Shown one piece after another: positions 60,312-64,000 of a DNA stretch of 64,000 bases. The notes under the pieces are model-generated. The model was not told the DNA's origin and searched no databases. It was given only the letters and a program-made list of their open reading frames with translations. The translations under genes and the position numbers were made by a program. The stretch covers positions 124,001 to 188,000 of the forward strand of contig NZ_JOCT01000013.1 in assembly GCF_000717875.1 (NCBI RefSeq). Reading direction: 5' to 3'. This DNA is from Streptomyces sp. NRRL S-455. GTDB lineage: Bacteria > Actinomycetota > Actinomycetes > Streptomycetales > Streptomycetaceae. How positions within the stretch are numbered: position 1 is the stretch's first letter; each line of letters opens with the position of its first letter.

Positions 60312-62666
60312 TTACCTACCCGCGGGGCCGACCTCCAGCTCGATCGTCGAGCCGTCCTTGGCCTCCTTGAGGATCTTGATCTTCGTGTTGGTGTCAGTGA
60401 TCTTGACGCCCGCCCTCGGGTTCGACTCGTCGTAGTAGTCGTTCGTCCGGTCGTTGAAGACCGAGACGCCCTTCGAGCCCGGGATGTACTTCGCCACGTC
60501 CGCCTTGTGCAGCGTCATGCCGTCCGTGCGGTACTTGCTGAACGGCGCGTCGTAGCTCTGGATGCGGTTGCGCATCAGCGTGCCGTCGGCCCACTTGAGT
60601 GCGGTCGGGTGCGAGTCGATCGGCAGGACCAGGCCGGTGCCCTCGTGCTCGCTGGTGTTGTTGTCCGCCTGGGAGGTGTCCCACTTCCAGATCAGCAGGC
60701 CGTTCTGGTACGCGTAGTGCTCGACCCAGTCCGGGCGCTCGGTGAAGCCGAAGTTGTACGGGCCGGTCTTCAGCGTCTTGTCGTACGACACGTACTGCCG
60801 GTTCTCGGCGATGTAGTACTGCGCGTAGTCCTTGGTGAAGGACGCGCCCATACGGGAGAAGCCGTTCGCCGTCCAGGCCGCGTCCGCGGACTCGGCGTCG
60901 TCGGAGAAGACGGTGGTGCCGTCGGCGGTCACGGCGATCCGGTCGGCCACGAAGCCCTTCATCGCCAGGCCGCCGTCGGTCTGGTAGCGGAAGCGCAGGT
61001 CGAACTTCTTGCCCGCGTAGGCGTCCAGGGAGTACGCCAGCTTCTTGTAGCCGTCGACCGTGCCGCTCAGGGCCGGCTTGTCGCTGCCGTCACGCGGGAT
61101 CGGCTTGCCGTCCACGGTGCCGTCGAGCGCGGTCCAGTTGGCGCCGCCGTCGGTCGAGGCCTCGGCGTAGAGGTGGTCGTAGTTGGCCTCGATCTCGTAC
61201 CAGCCGTCGAGGGTCAGCGACGCCGACTTCTTCCCGGTCAGGTCGACGGAACGGGTCAGCGTGTTCTTCAGGTTGTTGCCGCTGCCGCTCCACCACTGGG
61301 TGGCGCCCTGGGCCGGGGTGACGAGCTCGGTGGTGACGGCCTTCTTCGGCAGCTCCACCACGAGGGCCTGCTTGTGCTTGGTGTTGTACGCAGCGAGGCC
61401 CAGCTTGTGCCAGGAGTTCACGCCGGCCTTGGCCTTGTCGTAGTTCAGCCAGCCGAGCTGCATCTTGTCCCAGGCGGTCATGTCGCCGGGCAGGTCACCG
61501 ATCTCGTTCTTGCCCTTGCCGAGCCAGGAGCCGGAGGACATCAGGGTCCAGAACCCGGTGGAGTTCTCGCCGCCGGCGGTGTCGTAGTGGTCCGGCAGGC
61601 CGAGGTCGTGGCCGTACTCGTGGGCGTACACGCCGAGTCCGCCGTTCTCCGGCTGGACGGTGTAGTCGCCGACCCAGATGCCGGTGTCGCCGATCTTCGC
61701 GCCGCCGAGCTTGTTGTCCGCGGGGCCGGTGGCGCCGGCGTCGGTGCCGAAGGCGTACCAGCGGTGGGCCCAGATCGCGTCCTCGCCCTGGGCGCCGCCG
61801 CCCGCCGACTCGTCCTCACCGGCGTGCACGACCTGGAAGTGGTCGATGTAGCCGTCGGACTCGTTGAAGTCGCCGTCGCCGTCGAAGTCGTAGCGGTCCC
61901 ACTGGTCGTACTGCTTGACGTCCGCCTTGATCTGGGCGTCGGTCTTCCCGGCTGCCTTCTGCTGGGCGACCCACGCGTTCAGACCGTCCTTGACGACGTT
62001 CCACACGCTCGGGCAGTTCTTGTCACCACAGGCGTTGTTGCCGTAACGCGCCTCGTTGTAGGGGACCTTGACCCAGTCCGAGACCTTGCCCTCGACCGAG
62101 TAGCGGCCCGAGGACTGCTTCTCGTAGTACGTCTTGACCGAGTCGACGCCCTTGCCGGTGCCGAAGTAGAGGTCCTGGAAGTACTTCTGGTCGTAGTCCG
62201 CGCGCCAGGCCGTGGAGTTGTCCTTCTTGCGGTCCGGCTTGGGTATCTGGTTGTGCAGCGGGCCGGGCGTGCCGCCGAACTCGCTGATCCGGTCGCCGAA
62301 CTCGACCAGGATGGTGAAGATCTTGTCGGTCTTCTCCCGGCCGAGTTCGACGTACTTGCTGTCGCCCTTCTTGCTCTTGAGCTGGACGACCTTCGAACCC
62401 TCGCGGTTCTTGACCTTGGTCTTGCCGGATATGACCTGCTTCAGGGCCTCTTCGCGCTGGGCCTCCTGGGTCCTGCTCAGCGGACCTTCGAGATTGTGCT
62501 CGTCCTGGTGACGATCCGCCGGGTCGTGCCGGTCCACGGTGGTGGGCCTGGGGGCGGAGGTGTTGTCGTCGGCCTGCGCCACACCGTACGCCGAGACGGT
62601 CGCGGTGGCCGCCGCGAGCGCCACACCGATGGCGGCCGCCCTGAACGTCCAGGGTCTACTGGTCAC
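60312..62666 (-). CDS. Secreted immune inhibitor A metalloprotease (M6)
   Basis: A 784-aa secreted protease. The signal peptide is MTSRPWTFRAAAIGVALAA and onward, cleaved near AYGVAQADD. The propeptide is followed by the catalytic domain with the zinc motif HEYGHDLGLPDHYD (His349, Glu350, His353, Asp360). C-terminal beta-sandwich domains follow, with paired GTVDGKPIPRDGSDKPAL and EIEANYDHLYAEAS elements. It is of the M6 family, known from Bacillus for degrading host antimicrobial proteins; in Streptomyces it is probably a general extracellular protease. Its own promoter lies in the ~400-bp upstream region. Confidence 0.95.
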   Translation of the reverse strand: MTSRPWTFRAAAIGVALAAATATVSAYGVAQADDNTSAPRPTTVDRHDPADRHQDEHNLEGPLSRTQEAQREEALKQVISGKTKVKNREGSKVVQLKSKKGDSKYVELGREKTDKIFTILVEFGDRISEFGGTPGPLHNQIPKPDRKKDNSTAWRADYDQKYFQDLYFGTGKGVDSVKTYYEKQSSGRYSVEGKVSDWVKVPYNEARYGNNACGDKNCPSVWNVVKDGLNAWVAQQKAAGKTDAQIKADVKQYDQWDRYDFDGDGDFNESDGYIDHFQVVHAGEDESAGGGAQGEDAIWAHRWYAFGTDAGATGPADNKLGGAKIGDTGIWVGDYTVQPENGGLGVYAHEYGHDLGLPDHYDTAGGENSTGFWTLMSSGSWLGKGKNEIGDLPGDMTAWDKMQLGWLNYDKAKAGVNSWHKLGLAAYNTKHKQALVVELPKKAVTTELVTPAQGATQWWSGSGNNLKNTLTRSVDLTGKKSASLTLDGWYEIEANYDHLYAEASTDGGANWTALDGTVDGKPIPRDGSDKPALSGTVDGYKKLAYSLDAYAGKKFDLRFRYQTDGGLAMKGFVADRIAVTADGTTVFSDDAESADAAWTANGFSRMGASFTKDYAQYYIAENRQYVSYDKTLKTGPYNFGFTERPDWVEHYAYQNGLLIWKWDTSQADNNTSEHEGTGLVLPIDSHPTALKWADGTLMRNRIQSYDAPFSKYRTDGMTLHKADVAKYIPGSKGVSVFNDRTNDYYDESNPRAGVKITDTNTKIKILKEAKDGSTIELEVGPAGR

Positions 62667-63066
62667 TTGAGTTCCTCCCCCGCGTTCGCGCGCGCGGAGG
62701 GAAGGGTCCTGGTCAGGTGAGGTTCCGCGCGCGCGTGATCAACGCGTGTAGTCAAGTGACGACATTTGACTAGAGGTTCAGCAGAAAAGACAGACCTTGA
62801 CTTGCACAAGTGAAGTGCACTATGCGGAGCGCGCGTTCGTTTTGCGGACGGCCAACGGGATGCCCACCCGGCAGTGGGCGCGTGCATATGTCCACTACGT
62901 GGACGCCATGACTCCGTGCGCCCCCTGTGCTCCGGCCGTGTCGGTTAGGTCACGCTTACCGCTCGTTCCCGTCGGGCAGCCTGCCCGTGAGAATGTCGTG
63001 TGGCGGAACGCCGAAAGCCGGCGGAAAGCCAGGCTGACACCCCCGTGGACCCCCACTTCCGAGGAC
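62667..63066. other. Intergenic region upstream of the protease gene
   Basis: It contains an inverted repeat AGTCAA-N10-TTGACT at 62750-62771 that could bind a regulator of the protease gene, about 85 bp before its start. No supported coding frame was seen. Confidence 0.45.
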
Positions 63067-63348
63067 ATGATGGCCATGCCCCGTCCGACCGCCGCACAGC
63101 TCGCCTACGGTGCGTGCACCGTGATCCTGTCGACCCTCGCCATGCTGCTGCTGTCACAGACGAGTTCGGGCGTGGGCATCGCGATGATCGCCGTCGCGGC
63201 GCTCGCCCTCGGGCTGCTGGTCGCCATGACGGTACCGCTGTCCGGGCAGCGCCGGGCCGCGGCGGCGCAGCCCACGCCCGCGGAGCCCGTACGCGCCGCG
63301 GTCGCCGCGCCGGCCCCCGAGCCGGTGCGCGAGCGGGTCATCTCCTGA
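63067..63348 (+). CDS. Small membrane protein
   Basis: A 93-aa protein with two membrane helices (AYGACTVILSTLAMLLLSQ and IAMIAVAALALGLLVAMTV) and a soluble Ala/Pro-rich C-terminal tail (QPTPAEPVRAAVAAPAPEPVRERVIS). Starts at 63067, 63070 or 63076 are possible; GAGG sits just upstream. No function is known. Confidence 0.75.
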   Translation: MMAMPRPTAAQLAYGACTVILSTLAMLLLSQTSSGVGIAMIAVAALALGLLVAMTVPLSGQRRAAAAQPTPAEPVRAAVAAPAPEPVRERVIS

Positions 63349-63394
63349 CCGCCCGCTGATCTCCCTTTCCCGTCGGCTGATGCTCTGACGTGCC

Positions 63395-64000
63395 TCAATC
63401 GGTGCTGACCACGACCGTCTTGGCCGCCTTGTCGTGCAGGCCCTGTTTGTAGGGCCGGTCGAAGAAGCTCCAGCCACCCGAGATCGCGGTCCAGACGCAG
63501 GCGCAGCAGAAGGCGAACGGGAGCCACAGCACCGCCGCGCGCAGCAGTGCGTTCTGCACGGAGGGCGTCGCCCCGTTGTCCAGGTTGGCCACGCGCATGT
63601 GCAGCAGCTTCTTGCCGAGGGTCTGGCCGGTCCTGGCGGTCAGGATGGTGTCGTAGGCGATGTAGAGGACCGCGGCGACCACCGACTGCCAGAGGGAATC
63701 GCCGACCTCGACGCGGTCGGTGTCCACGTCGTACTCGCTGACACCGGATCCCCAGGTGATCAGCCAGACGACGACACCCACCAGGATCATGTCGAGGATG
63801 CGGGCGAGTGTGCGCTTGCCGCTGTCGGCGAGCGGGGGCATGCCGGCGAGGGGGTCGGTGGGGTAGGAGTCCCCGCCGTACGGGGAACCGCCGTAGGGGC
63901 CGCCCCCCTGGGCGCCGCCGCCTTGGCCGCCACCGCCTTGGCCGCCGCCCTGGTACGGCGGGGGTTCGTCGCCGTGGGGCGAGGCCGTGCCCTCGCCGGG
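63395..64000 (-). CDS. RDD-family membrane protein (cut by window edge)
   Basis: At least 201 residues are visible; the start lies past the right edge. A Gly/Pro/Gln/Tyr-rich N-terminal segment (repeats of GGGQGG and PYGG) of at least 50 residues precedes the RDD domain. The domain has membrane helices ILDMILVGVVVWLITWG, SVVAAVLYIAYDTIL and AAVLWLPFAFCCACVWTAI, with the TGQTLGKKLLHMRV loop. Function is unknown. Confidence 0.9.
   Translation of the reverse strand, partial: PGEGTASPHGDEPPPYQGGGQGGGGQGGGAQGGGPYGGSPYGGDSYPTDPLAGMPPLADSGKRTLARILDMILVGVVVWLITWGSGVSEYDVDTDRVEVGDSLWQSVVAAVLYIAYDTILTARTGQTLGKKLLHMRVANLDNGATPSVQNALLRAAVLWLPFAFCCACVWTAISGGWSFFDRPYKQGLHDKAAKTVVVSTD

Noticed and set aside
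60507..62720. 737-residue + strand frame opposite the M6 protease
   Set aside because: Antisense shadow, Val/Leu/Gly/Arg-rich; the minus frame has signal peptide and HExxH.

Overview
The window is high-GC actinobacterial DNA of Streptomyces type. The signs are very GC-rich third codon positions, GTG starts, WhiJ-type regulator triplets (XRE/DUF5753 with DUF397 and a HATPase), DasR operators next to N-acetylglucosamine PTS genes, a DUF1707 protein, an SGNH esterase and the CysO/CysM/Mec cysteine pathway. It falls into an accessory left part (about 1-33.4 kb) and an ordinary core chromosome (about 33.5-64 kb).

Accessory part. Positions 1-18.9 kb hold one coherent defence-type locus. Two tandem cytosine-5 DNA methyltransferases (the first cut by the window edge) are followed by two divergent transcription units. 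The minus-strand unit is an XRE-HTH/GHKL ATPase, an unknown protein and a possible DUF6339 protein. The plus-strand unit is a 1586-aa fusion of a sacsin-like GHKL ATPase with an SF2 helicase, a UvrD/PcrA-like SF1 helicase, a DrmA-like helicase and a DrmB-like DUF1998 protein. Within each of the two units the genes overlap by 4 bp. No DrmC phospholipase-D protein, DrmE or DrmD is visible, so this is a DISARM-related but non-canonical system. Two copies of an inverted repeat, TTTGACA-N10-TGTCAAA, sit beside the methyltransferase and between the divergent units, and the XRE protein is the obvious candidate to bind them. Next come a WhiJ-like regulatory triplet (18.9-20.8 kb), two small membrane proteins, a P-loop kinase and a lipoprotein. 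A second conflict-type module follows at 22.7-28.4 kb: a small EACC1-type protein, translationally coupled to a 1778-aa caspase/STAND NTPase/helical-repeat protein. After an Hsp20-DUF2267 pair and a small membrane protein comes an IS5-like element whose terminal repeats appear to enclose an SDR oxidoreductase and a divergent XRE regulator. Beside it is an unusual tRNA-Gly(UCC)-like gene.

Core part. In order: an MFS transporter, a DUF445 protein, an SGNH hydrolase, a DUF1707 protein, a three-gene ABC-2 exporter, a bifunctional penicillin-binding protein with repeat-rich N terminus, a guanidinium exporter under a guanidine-III riboswitch, a GroES-like protein, DUF3618, Bcp peroxiredoxin, tRNA-Leu(UAG), RdgB, a lipoprotein, RNase PH, the N-acetylglucosamine PTS genes with two DasR sites, an MBL hydrolase, an orphan PemK-like protein, the cysM-cysO-leader-mec cysteine cluster, an amino acid permease, DUF2017, ClpS, the NAD-salvage pair pncB-pncA, an immune inhibitor A metalloprotease, and an RDD protein cut by the right edge.

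The most likely under-described systems are the DISARM-like locus with its shared operator and the caspase-STAND/EACC1 pair. Functions are inferred from sequence read by eye; no database search was run.
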